Assembly (NCBI GenBank): GCA_027858735.1
Contig: JAQICC010000357.1
Location: forward strand, 1-38,261
Reading direction: 5' to 3'
Length of the DNA: 38,261 bases
DNA from: Salinivirgaceae bacterium
GTDB taxonomy: Bacteria; Bacteroidota; Bacteroidia; Bacteroidales; SZUA-534
In this document: one piece after another, positions 29,435 through 38,261 of the stretch
How the letters are laid out: each line of letters opens with the position of its first letter
Position numbering within the stretch: the stretch's first letter is position 1
The notes under the pieces: model-generated
What the model saw: the letters and a program-made list of their open reading frames with translations, nothing else
What the model was told of the DNA's origin: nothing
Database searches by the model: none
Program-made: the position numbers and the translations under genes

Positions 29435-31552
29435 ATGGAACAAACGATTACAAAAACACTAGAAAAAGCGAGAAAGTTAGTGATTGTAGTAGCCATTTTA
29501 ATGGTTAGTTACTTAAGTTTAGATGCCCAATCAACGGAAACATTTTTCGGGCTAAATTACTGGGAATATCAATATAGTACCGATTTGTTTGAAGAATACA
29601 TGCCAGAAACAACAACTTGGAATACATCTTTTATTAGAATTGGTGGTAATTACCCGAATAACAATAAATATGGTGACAATGATAAAGACTGGTATGTAAA
29701 AGCGATACAAAATGTAAAATCAATGGGAGCAATTCCATTGGTACAATTATCAATTCACTTAAGTGCAACTGAAGCTGGTGAATGGTATGACTATTTTAAT
29801 TATACCAAAAACTTAGGAATTGTTTACTGGGCAATTGGTAACGAACCCGATCCGAGCGGAGGCCAAGAATGCATTGATTGGTTTAAGGATAAAACTACCC
29901 CGGATGCTGACAATGGAATGGGTTATTATGAGTTTAGGGGACAATTTAGAACCATTGCTAAAAAGATAAAAGAAAAAGATGCTAATAGCATAGTTGTTGG
30001 CCCTGATTTTAGACATTGGTGGGGTGAGTATGATGGTAATTATGAAAATCCTTTTAACACTTTTTATTCAGATTTTCTTTTTGAAGGCGATAATCCAGTT
30101 GGTACGGATACCTATAACGGTGATCCTATCATTGATATTTTTGCTTTTCATTATTATGGTGATGCAAATGAGAACGATATGCAGGATAATTTTGCTGAAA
30201 TTCAGTCTCTTTTAGATAAAACTAATGCTTTACGACCTTATAATCAGCCTATTAAGATAGCAATTGGTGAGTATAATACCGATGGTGATATTAGTCCTTC
30301 ATCGCATAAAGCCGGTCAATATATGGCAACTATGGCAAGAAAAGCGTTGGCTTACAATGCTGTGTTCTTTTGTCCCTGGTCGGTAAGTGAGGGTTGGAAT
30401 TTCAAAATGATTGATGATGAATCTGGATATATATATTCAACTGGCAATCATTGGAAAATGCTTAGTATAAATAAGCGTGATGATTATATGAAAGGGCAAA
30501 TAAACAATAATGTTGGAAGCGCCATTATGCAGTTTGGTATGAGCGACAATTCTGGTTATACCATTATGCTTATGAATTCTACAGGTACAAACTATTCTGC
30601 ATCGGTAAATTTTTCAACTAACGATGGGGACTATTCGAATGCAAATGGAACCATTAAATTTAGATTTAATGCTAATGTAGCTATCGATTTCGGAGATATA
30701 GATCTTACAAAAAATACTACACTGATGTATACTTTCGATGCTAACGGTAATATGTTGAAGAAATATGTATACGATGATAACGATAATGAACCTACTATAA
30801 CAACATATAACGGATCATCAGACGATCCATTAACCAGCAACTATTATAATATTCAGAATTTAAATACTTCAGATTATTTAAGACCAAGAGACAGTGAAAA
30901 AGATCTTGATGGTGGTGCATTAGTGCAATATGAAAATCCAGATCTTGGTTGGAGTTCTATTCAATGGTCGTTTGAACCGGCTAGCATTGATGGATATTAC
31001 AATATTGTAAACAAATACAATGGCTATTGCTTACGTCCTAAAGATGGTGGAACCGCAGATAATACTGAAATAGGGCTTGTTGATTTAACTGGTAAAGAAA
31101 TCTGGAGTACTTGTATGTGGACCGTTGAAGAAACAGGAGATGGTTATTATTGGATAAAAAACAAGACGGCAGGAAAATATCTGCGTCCGCTTAATTATGC
31201 GAATGGAACCGATGTAAATATTGTTCTTTATGCATTTGATGCAACTTGGTCTTCCATAAAATGGGATTTAACAGCTCAAAGTGCAAAATCGGCTGAGATT
31301 GTAACGAAAGTTGAGGATAATGCAATGGACAATGTTTTACTGTACCCTAATCCTGCAAATAACAGTATATCGGTAAAAGCAAATGATACTTATCATACGG
31401 CAATTATTTATGGTGTTACTGGTAAGCTAATTAAACAGGCCAATCTAAATGAATCAAAAACCATAAACATTGAGAACTTAAATAATGGTTTGTATATAGT
31501 AAACGTGATAGGAAACGGAAATGTAAAAACGATTAAGCTCTTTAAAGAGTAG
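29435..31552 (+). CDS. Clan-GH-A-like glycoside hydrolase (paralogue 3) with ricin-type beta-trefoil lectin domain and T9SS sorting domain
   Basis: 705 aa; FGLNYWEYQY, SFIRIGGNYPNNN, SMGAIPLVQLS, YWAIGNEPDPSGG, IAIGEYNTDGD, FFCPWSVSEG; three ricin-like repeats ending IQWSF / CMWTV / IKWDL; C-terminal LLYPNPANNSISV. Confidence 0.78.
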   Translation: MEQTITKTLEKARKLVIVVAILMVSYLSLDAQSTETFFGLNYWEYQYSTDLFEEYMPETTTWNTSFIRIGGNYPNNNKYGDNDKDWYVKAIQNVKSMGAIPLVQLSIHLSATEAGEWYDYFNYTKNLGIVYWAIGNEPDPSGGQECIDWFKDKTTPDADNGMGYYEFRGQFRTIAKKIKEKDANSIVVGPDFRHWWGEYDGNYENPFNTFYSDFLFEGDNPVGTDTYNGDPIIDIFAFHYYGDANENDMQDNFAEIQSLLDKTNALRPYNQPIKIAIGEYNTDGDISPSSHKAGQYMATMARKALAYNAVFFCPWSVSEGWNFKMIDDESGYIYSTGNHWKMLSINKRDDYMKGQINNNVGSAIMQFGMSDNSGYTIMLMNSTGTNYSASVNFSTNDGDYSNANGTIKFRFNANVAIDFGDIDLTKNTTLMYTFDANGNMLKKYVYDDNDNEPTITTYNGSSDDPLTSNYYNIQNLNTSDYLRPRDSEKDLDGGALVQYENPDLGWSSIQWSFEPASIDGYYNIVNKYNGYCLRPKDGGTADNTEIGLVDLTGKEIWSTCMWTVEETGDGYYWIKNKTAGKYLRPLNYANGTDVNIVLYAFDATWSSIKWDLTAQSAKSAEIVTKVEDNAMDNVLLYPNPANNSISVKANDTYHTAIIYGVTGKLIKQANLNESKTINIENLNNGLYIVNVIGNGNVKTIKLFKE

Positions 31553-31579
31553 TGTTAGGTTTTAATAATTAGTTTTAAG

Positions 31580-31612
31580 CTGCCACTGGTAAAAACTAGT
31601 GGCAGTTTTATT
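31580..31612 (+). terminator. Intrinsic terminator after GH paralogue 3
   Basis: CTGCCACT-ggtaaaaact-AGTGGCAG followed by TTTTATTT. Confidence 0.85.
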
Positions 31613-31806
31613 TGGTCTAATCGCGCATGTTTTGGTATTGTAATGAGCATCTTTTAGAGCTATTTATAGCCATTCATTAGCATTCGGTTTTTATGTTGAA
31701 ATGATTACCTCGGCATAATAAGGAAATGAACTCGAACTAAACTTGAACTTACCTCAGTCTTGTTATTTTTTTTGAGCATAGATTAAACTGCATTTTTAGC
31801 AACAAA

Positions 31807-31875
31807 AATGGCTGCCTTCAAAGACAGCCATTAAAAAAGGGTTCAACTTTAAAAAGTCAAACCCTCGGTTATTTT
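31807..31875. terminator. Tandem terminator hairpins between convergent genes
   Basis: AATGGCTGCCTTcaAAGACAGCCATT then AGGGTTcAACTTT..AAAGTcAAACCCT with A/T tracts around. Confidence 0.75.
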
Positions 31876-31933
31876 TATTTACACACTTTTTGAAACAGTG
31901 TCCATTAAAATGTTCAATTATCTAAAAAAAACA

Positions 31934-32923
31934 TTACTCTCCATAAATATCTTGGTTAGAATGAAACCCATCTTTAATTACTGTTTCTTTTAAATTTGTT
32001 TTATCAACAACAACGGGTTCAAGTAGAATTGAAGGAACTTTTTTAGCCCCATTATCAATTTCACTATTTATACCTTCTATTTTACTCCCATCCGTTAAAC
32101 TTAAAGCGAGCTTGGCCGTTGTTTTTGCCAATAGCTTTATAGATTTGTAAATGGTCATGGTTTGCTTCCCGCTTAATAAGTTTTGGCAAGCTTCTAAAGT
32201 TGCATCCTGCCCGGTAATTAAAGTTTCAGTAAATCGATCATCACCTTCAAATGCCATTATTGCACCGGCTGCTAAATCATCGTTTGAAGCGATTACGGCA
32301 TCAATTTGTTCACCAGTTTCAATAACGCTACTTGTTTCAACAAAACTTTCCATTTTATCCCATTCGTTCATGTTATTTTCATAGAGTATTTTAATTGAAT
32401 TATTATTAACAAATGGTTTGAGTACTTTTTTTTGTCCCTTTAAAAAGTTTACTGCGTTATTGTCCTTGGTGGGACCAGCAATTAAAACATAATTTCCTTT
32501 GGGCTTAAGTTTGGTTATATATTCGGCTTGCAGTTCTCCCACTTTTTCTGCGTCAAAGGACACATAATAATCAATATCGCAGTTTTTTATTAAGCGATCA
32601 TAGGCAATAACCTTGATGTTAGCATTTTTGCAAATATCAACCGAGTTATTTAATGCTTCAGCATCCGATGCAACAATTATCAATACTTTTACACCACGAT
32701 CAATTAGAGATTCAATTTGTTTTATTTGAGTTTCAGCATCTCCGTTTGCATACTCTAATAATAGTTTTCCTCCAAGATCACTTACACTTTTAGTAAGATA
32801 TTCGGCATCGTTATACCATCGGTCTCTTAAATAAGCCAGGCTTAAACCAATTAAAGTAGAATCTTGCGCCATTGAGGGCAAACAATTGGCAATTACAAGT
32901 GCAATTAAAATTAATTTTTTCAT
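31934..32923 (-). CDS. Periplasmic sugar-binding protein (XylF-like, type 1 PBP fold)
   Basis: 329 aa; signal MKKLILIALVIANCLPSMAQ; LIGLSLAYLRDRWYNDAEYLTK, GVKVLIIVASDAEALN, IKVIAYDRLIKNCDIDYYVSFD, AVIASNDDLAAGAIMA, ITGQDATLEACQNLLSGKQTMTIYK. Confidence 0.88.
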   Translation of the reverse strand: MKKLILIALVIANCLPSMAQDSTLIGLSLAYLRDRWYNDAEYLTKSVSDLGGKLLLEYANGDAETQIKQIESLIDRGVKVLIIVASDAEALNNSVDICKNANIKVIAYDRLIKNCDIDYYVSFDAEKVGELQAEYITKLKPKGNYVLIAGPTKDNNAVNFLKGQKKVLKPFVNNNSIKILYENNMNEWDKMESFVETSSVIETGEQIDAVIASNDDLAAGAIMAFEGDDRFTETLITGQDATLEACQNLLSGKQTMTIYKSIKLLAKTTAKLALSLTDGSKIEGINSEIDNGAKKVPSILLEPVVVDKTNLKETVIKDGFHSNQDIYGE

Positions 32924-33433
32924 AGAAATTAGTATTTATGGTTATATGTTATGAATTGTTTTCCAAAATAAATAACTCCAATTAAACTCCATGTTGTGGT
33001 TTATTTCCCATAATTGCTGGGTGCTATTTTAACTTTTGCAGAGCCACCGCTGCGTATTTAAAAAAGTGTTTTAAACCGTGAAATTTGTTCAATTTGCTCT
33101 GTTTATTGTTATGTCGGTTTCGTACTACTATCTCGATATAATGTTTCTTTTTTACTCAACAATAGAATTCCCCATAGAGGGAATTGAAATTATGTCATGC
33201 TAACCTTGTCTTCCTTTTTAAACCAATCTCAATTTGAATGGTTGTTCTGATTTTTTTAGAAAGGAGTAGCTTAAAATTAAGATAATAATTTTACTAAAAG
33301 AAAGGTTTTGCTGCAATTGCATGAATAAATAGTGTATTTGTTTATATTTATTGGTCTCATTAGTAGTTAAAACTATGTACTTTAGTGCATCTCGCTTTAG
33401 CTTCTAAAAATTTTACGTGATATTAGAGCTTAG

Positions 33434-33647
33434 ACCCCAATTGAGCGATTCGCTATCGCAAATCTGCTCAATCGACTGAGGTCTTGTAAGGTTTTTATAC
33501 TTTTCGTTTCCCCGAAATAATCTGGGCAGGCTACTCAAAATGTGAAAACCAACAATTCCTAGGTCAGCCTGTCCCGTACCGGAGGTCGGGAGGGTTATAC
33601 CTAAGTAAAGCGACTCTTCACTTTGTTCGAATCGCTCAACTTAGGTT
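33434..33647 (+). repeat. Copy 3 of the TIR element (full, ~213 bp), abutting the TonB receptor stop codon
   Basis: CCCCAATTGAGCGATTCGC...CCCCGAAATAATCTGGGCAGGCTACTCAAAATGTGAAAACC...GAATCGCTCAACTTAGGTT; near-identical to copies 2 and 4. Confidence 0.92.
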
Positions 33648-36366
33648 AAAAGTACACTCTATACATGATGTTCGGAAGAAGAAACATTTGTTTCTCATAG
33701 CCAATATTATCGGGTTGACTTTCGTCGTAATATTCCGATAATTTTGCATCGCTGTTAGCAATATTCATTAAATCGAGAAAAAGTTCATGGGTTGAGTTTG
33801 GTCGGTTTATTTTGTAGCTGATCGATAAATTTACGTTGCAAACATGAACCAAATCATTGTCATAGGCTTTTGCATAATCCCAATACTTGTTGTTTGCAGG
33901 GTCAACGGCAACAACTCCATCAGCGTCTCTCAAAAGAGGAATATATCTTTGACCACCTCCGATATAGGCTTTTGTATTAATAGCCAATGTTTTATTCTGC
34001 TTTTTGCCTAAGTTTTTAAATTCTTTACCCCAAAGCAAATTAACGATGTAATTCCCATTGTACATAGTATTTCGCCAAACGCCCTCAAGTGTTTTATATT
34101 TCGATTCGTACAAGCTACTATTTAATACGAAATAGTAATTGTTATCGAAGAATCGTTCCATAGTAAATTCAATGCCATAATTTTTACCAACACCTTCATT
34201 AACCAGCGGAACGTAATGATAATCAACCCCTTCGTTTATGGTTGCATAATAGCTGGTATCATTATCTTCAACCGGCAAATTATAAAGATCCTGATAATAA
34301 AGTTCTAGTTTAACCTTTAAATATTCCGTAAAGCGTTTTTCATAACCAAGCACATAGTGATCAGCCATTAGCAAATCGAGATTTTTATTGGGTTCAGTAT
34401 AGCTACCATCGGGTTGTAGAACTTTTGTGAAATAATTGTGTGTTTTTTCACTGGTACTATGTTTACCATATCCCAAGCTTAGCGAATTGGTTTTATTCAA
34501 CTTCCAGTTCAAGGCAATTCGTGGTTCCAAAGTACTTTTCTTGTTTAGCAATACGTTCATGTTGTGAACCCCTGATACCATAGTTATATTGTCGGTTACA
34601 TTAAATTTCCAGCTCATAAAATTGCTTATGGAATTTACACGATTATTAAAATCGGTGGCATTTAACAAGCCCTTTGCATCTTCATTAAAAATATCCTGGT
34701 AATAATCACTAAAATTTACCATATATTTTGTGCCAATTTGAATTTTGTTTCGGGCATTTATTCGCTTACTATAGGTTGAGGCTGCCTGATAAGTCGAATT
34801 TTTCACACGACTTTTGAAGGTTTGAATGCGGTTGCCAACCGAATCATATAAATTTTCACCAATACCAGAATTAATTTTAAAAATGTTTTTTTCGTACAGA
34901 TCATCGTTAAAACCATTGGCTGAATATGATAGCGATGTTTTAACATAGCTGTCGTTTGTAATGGTAAGCGTGTTAATTATTCCAAGATTTAATAAGTTTG
35001 CTGTTTTATCATAATCTTTTACAATGGAAGCATTGCTTACTCTTCCTGGGGTGCCTACACCATCGGCACCAACATTTTTAAAATTACACCCACTTAAGCC
35101 GGCTAAACCAAAAACGGAAAAAGTTCCGGCTTTTTTTGTTGGCAAAACAGCCTTAAATGTAGCATCCTGATAATCTAGAACACCTTCCACTCCATCTAGC
35201 AAACCTAACTTGTCAATTAAAGATATGTTAGAATACCTGTAATTAATCAGGTATGAACCGGTATAGTCTTTTTTGAAAGGTCCTTCAACAGTAATATCTG
35301 TTCCCATTAAACCAAAGCCAACTGTAGCTTCAAAATTTTCGTTATTTCCTGTGCGTAATTTCATATCCATAACATTTGAAAGTACATTGCCATATTCAGG
35401 TGAAAAGGCTCCGGTATAAAAATCAGATGAAGTGAGCAAGTATTTGTTTAATGCTGTTAATGCGCCAAACGAAGCATTTTGATCATCTATATGGTAGGGG
35501 CTTGATATTTCAACACCATCCAATCGCCATTGCATGTATTTTGGTGAATTTCCCCTTACAACAATATCGCTACTGCCACCAGGTGTTTGTGCTACGCCAG
35601 CATAACTTGTCACCATGCGGGCCGGGTCGTCCATTCCACCAGTGTAGCGTTTGCTTTCATCGATAGATATTGATCGGGCACTGAGTAATGCTAATTCGTT
35701 AATGGCCTCGCCTCTTTTACGACCTGTTGTAATGGTAATTTCGTCGAGTTTTAATACCGATTCCCTCATATTTAAATTCAAAACAACCTCCTTGCCTGAA
35801 TTTACCTCAATATTTGGAATAAAGTTCTCATCGTAGCCCATGTATGAAAGATGCAGGTTAATTCTACCAACGGGGATGTGCTCTAACCTGAAATTACCTT
35901 GAACATCGGTTGAGGTTCCTATAATCGGATTTGTGCCGGGTATAATCACAGTTGCTCCAATTAAAGGCATTCTGCTGTCTTCATCAATAATTGCACCTCT
36001 GACTGTTTGGGTAAATTTAACACCCTCATTAACTTTATCATCAGTGTATAAAATAACTTTGTTCCCGTTTGTTTTATAGCGAATAGATTTGCCATGAAAA
36101 ACAAGCTCAAGAAAATCGCCAAGTTTCATTTGTTTGTTCTTGAAATTAACTTCAAAGTCTAACGAAACATTGCTTGAATAAGAAAAAACAATGTTATTAC
36201 TTTCCCCAATTTGCTTAAAAAGGTCTTTAGCAGTTCCTTTATAATTGGGAATGGTAATATTTTTTTCAAAAATGCTTGCCTGTGAAAAACAGAATATGCT
36301 ATATACCGATATAGCAATAAGAAGTAAGCCTTTTTTAATTGTTGGATTTAAAAATAATCGTGTCAT
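33646..36366 (-). CDS. TonB-dependent receptor with STN and carboxypeptidase-like regulatory domains
   Basis: 906 aa; STN-like ITIPNYKGTAKDLFKQIGESNNIVFSYSSNV; GAIIDEDSRMPLIGATVIIPGTNPIIGTSTDVQGNFRLEHIPVG; plug ARMVTSYAGVAQTPGGSSDIVVRGNSPKYMQWRLDGVEISSPYH; ends in YRVYF. Confidence 0.93.
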   Translation of the reverse strand: MTRLFLNPTIKKGLLLIAISVYSIFCFSQASIFEKNITIPNYKGTAKDLFKQIGESNNIVFSYSSNVSLDFEVNFKNKQMKLGDFLELVFHGKSIRYKTNGNKVILYTDDKVNEGVKFTQTVRGAIIDEDSRMPLIGATVIIPGTNPIIGTSTDVQGNFRLEHIPVGRINLHLSYMGYDENFIPNIEVNSGKEVVLNLNMRESVLKLDEITITTGRKRGEAINELALLSARSISIDESKRYTGGMDDPARMVTSYAGVAQTPGGSSDIVVRGNSPKYMQWRLDGVEISSPYHIDDQNASFGALTALNKYLLTSSDFYTGAFSPEYGNVLSNVMDMKLRTGNNENFEATVGFGLMGTDITVEGPFKKDYTGSYLINYRYSNISLIDKLGLLDGVEGVLDYQDATFKAVLPTKKAGTFSVFGLAGLSGCNFKNVGADGVGTPGRVSNASIVKDYDKTANLLNLGIINTLTITNDSYVKTSLSYSANGFNDDLYEKNIFKINSGIGENLYDSVGNRIQTFKSRVKNSTYQAASTYSKRINARNKIQIGTKYMVNFSDYYQDIFNEDAKGLLNATDFNNRVNSISNFMSWKFNVTDNITMVSGVHNMNVLLNKKSTLEPRIALNWKLNKTNSLSLGYGKHSTSEKTHNYFTKVLQPDGSYTEPNKNLDLLMADHYVLGYEKRFTEYLKVKLELYYQDLYNLPVEDNDTSYYATINEGVDYHYVPLVNEGVGKNYGIEFTMERFFDNNYYFVLNSSLYESKYKTLEGVWRNTMYNGNYIVNLLWGKEFKNLGKKQNKTLAINTKAYIGGGQRYIPLLRDADGVVAVDPANNKYWDYAKAYDNDLVHVCNVNLSISYKINRPNSTHELFLDLMNIANSDAKLSEYYDESQPDNIGYEKQMFLLPNIMYRVYF

Positions 36367-37345
36367 TTTTTTTTACATTTTTAGTGTTCAATAAAAGATT
36401 TAACTCTTCCAGAACAGCTTCAATGCTTTGATTGTCAAAGGTAGTGGTAATATTGAGCCCTTTGCCTTTTTCATCATCGAATAAAAGGGTTTTTGAGTAG
36501 TGCTTGTTTAGCAAATCAAAAACATCATTAACCGGTGTTTCGTTAAACTTCATAATGCCGGTTTTCCACGATTGAAAATTCAAATCGTTGATAATATCCT
36601 TCTTAAGACTCTTTTTAAAAGGGTCAAAGATTCCCTGTTCACCTGCATGAAGTTCAACTATATTGCTTTTGTCTGTAAAAAAAGTAACAACTCCCCTAAC
36701 TACTGAAACTTTTACATTTCCCGACAAATCTGAAAAAACATTGAATGAGGTACCAAGCACTTTGGTGGTAGTTTTGTTCGATGTAATTTGAAAAGGCAGT
36801 TTTTCGTTCCGTTGAACCTCAAAAAATGCTTCGCCTTTAAGTTCAAGCTTTCGGTTTTTAGCACCAAAGTGCTTTGAGAACGAAATCTCAGCATCACTAT
36901 TCAAATACACCATCGAACCATCTGCCAATAGGTAAGGCTCATTGTTTTTTAGATCGTTGCCAGAAACAATTAGCTGTTCTGAATTGAATACGACGTTCTT
37001 AAACAGAAAGGTTAATCCAATAACAAGGGCTACTAATGCTGCTACACGTAATAGTGAATTTAGCCTTATTATTTTTCGAGCAGTTTGAGGTTCAGGTAGT
37101 TCGATAAAATCAGGAACACTGTAGCCTGTCTTAACTTTATCAACAACCTGTTGCCAGTTTGCTTGTGTGGAATGTTTATCGAACGACGATAATTCATAGG
37201 TCTTTTTTAATTGAGCAAACAAGGCTGCATTTTCTGCAGACTCGTTATGCCATTCCTTAAAAAGAGCAACTTCTGAATCATCTGCCTTGTACTCAATAAT
37301 CCTGAGTAACAAAGTTTCGTCGATATTTTTCTGTTTGCTTTTCAT
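36335..37345 (-). CDS. FecR-family anti-sigma factor
   Basis: 336 aa; LADGSMVYLNSDAEISFSKHFGAKNRKLELKGEAFFEVQRNEKLPFQI, TTKVLGTSFNV, C-terminal ITTTFDNQSIEAVLEELNLLL. Overlaps the receptor start by 32 nt. Confidence 0.92.
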   Translation of the reverse strand: MKSKQKNIDETLLLRIIEYKADDSEVALFKEWHNESAENAALFAQLKKTYELSSFDKHSTQANWQQVVDKVKTGYSVPDFIELPEPQTARKIIRLNSLLRVAALVALVIGLTFLFKNVVFNSEQLIVSGNDLKNNEPYLLADGSMVYLNSDAEISFSKHFGAKNRKLELKGEAFFEVQRNEKLPFQITSNKTTTKVLGTSFNVFSDLSGNVKVSVVRGVVTFFTDKSNIVELHAGEQGIFDPFKKSLKKDIINDLNFQSWKTGIMKFNETPVNDVFDLLNKHYSKTLLFDDEKGKGLNITTTFDNQSIEAVLEELNLLLNTKNVKKNDTIIFKSNN

Positions 37346-37394
37346 CGTGTTTCAACTATTTAACACCAAAAATATTTTTTCCCTACACCTTAGT

Positions 37395-37925
37395 TTAAAA
37401 AAATAGTGTGATTATACGTATTAAATGTTTTAATTCATTGCGTAATTGCTTAAGCGCCTTTGATATATACTTCTCGACAGTTTTATCTGAAATTTTCATT
37501 TGCTCGGCTATTTCATAATATTTAAATTTTTCGTACTTGCTTAGTATGAAAGCTTTACGCCAGTTTGGAGGAAGATTGTCAACTGCCTGGTGTAAGCTTG
37601 TTAGTACATCATCCTTTTTAAAATCTAAAGAATCTGCATCATCAGTTTCAAGGTTTGCATTTTCAATGGGCATCTTATTATTTTCAAATTTATGATCGCG
37701 CAAATAATTCAGGCTCGAGTTATGTACCGTTTTAGCAAGGTAGGGAGCCAGATTATCAATGTGTTTTACTTTTTCAAAGTTTTGCCAAATTTTAATAAAT
37801 ACATTTTGGACAATATCTTCAGCAAGCTCATAATCATTAACAATGCGGAATGATTTAAAAACCAAGGAATGAAAATTTTCATTGAAAAGTTTATTAATTA
37901 CCTGTTCCGCATTAAAATGTTTCAT
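37395..37925 (-). CDS. ECF RNA polymerase sigma-70 factor (Bacteroidetes FecI-like)
   Basis: 176 aa; YELAEDIVQNVFIKIWQN (region 2), LPPNWRKAFILSKYEKFKYYEIAEQMKISDKTVEKYISKALKQLR (region 4). Confidence 0.93.
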   Translation of the reverse strand: MKHFNAEQVINKLFNENFHSLVFKSFRIVNDYELAEDIVQNVFIKIWQNFEKVKHIDNLAPYLAKTVHNSSLNYLRDHKFENNKMPIENANLETDDADSLDFKKDDVLTSLHQAVDNLPPNWRKAFILSKYEKFKYYEIAEQMKISDKTVEKYISKALKQLRNELKHLIRIITLFF

Positions 37926-38142
37926 TATATCTGCTTAATTTTCAGACTTGTCGCTTTGGTTATTTATGTCAGGCTCAATTCTCAAATATAACTGAATTAT
38001 TTTTATATCGATATATATTACTTAAACCAGAATTATACCTTTGATTAAACTAACTTGATTGATGCTTTAAACAATACTAAGATGAAAAATATCAAAAGAC
38101 TTTAATGGTTAGGGGAATAAACTGCAACCATAGTTGACTTAT

Positions 38143-38261
38143 ACCCAAATTGAGCGATTCGCTATCGCAAATCTGCTCAATCGACTGAGGTCTTGTAAGG
38201 TTTTTATACTTTTCGTTTCCCCGAAATAATCGGGGCAGGCTACTCAAAATGTGAAAACCAA
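38143..38261 (+). repeat. Copy 4 (truncated by window edge) of the TIR element
   Basis: ACCCAAATTGAGCGATTCGCTATCGCAAATCTGCTCAATCGACTGAGGTCTTGTAAGG...CTACTCAAAATGTGAAAACCAA. Confidence 0.95.

Noticed and set aside
33646-36366. TonB receptor as SusC of a SusCD pair
   Set aside because: It has an STN domain and an ECF sigma/FecR partner, and no SusD-like gene follows; the repeat element lies directly downstream.
36366-36374. A9/T9 homopolymer at the FecR 3' end/TonB receptor start as a phase-variation tract
   Set aside because: Slippage would only alter the last ~12 residues of FecR; a run of 9 in AT-rich DNA is weak evidence.

Overview
AT-rich Bacteroidota-type window. Supporting signs are type IX secretion (T9SS) C-terminal sorting domains, an AraC-type hybrid two-component system, and an ECF-sigma/FecR/STN-TonB receptor module. 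The left ~15.5 kb is mostly housekeeping: amtB-glnB, metY, a large secreted VPS10/BNR-PKD protein, C69 dipeptidase, mdh, retropepsin-like protease, M3 oligopeptidase, an HNH/NUMOD-like protein with HTH segments, and mazG. 16.5-32.9 kb is a carbohydrate-utilisation locus with no SusC/SusD pair in view: three mutually similar clan-GH-A-like proteins, an aldo/keto reductase, a hybrid two-component regulator, a GH5-CBM6 enzyme and an orphan periplasmic sugar-binding protein. 33.6-37.9 kb is a TonB receptor/FecR/ECF sigma module. The intergenic DNA is the least ordinary part. A ~213-235 bp repeat with imperfect terminal inverted repeats occurs four times: both window edges lie inside a copy, and two direct copies bracket the sigma/FecR/TonB module. 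At least six further unrelated inverted-repeat (MITE-like) elements are visible, two with putative target-site duplications. The metY leader contains a nested pseudoknot that looks like a cis-regulatory RNA. A perfect 25-bp inverted repeat sits in the promoter region of the hybrid regulator. All calls were made by reading the sequence; no database search was run.
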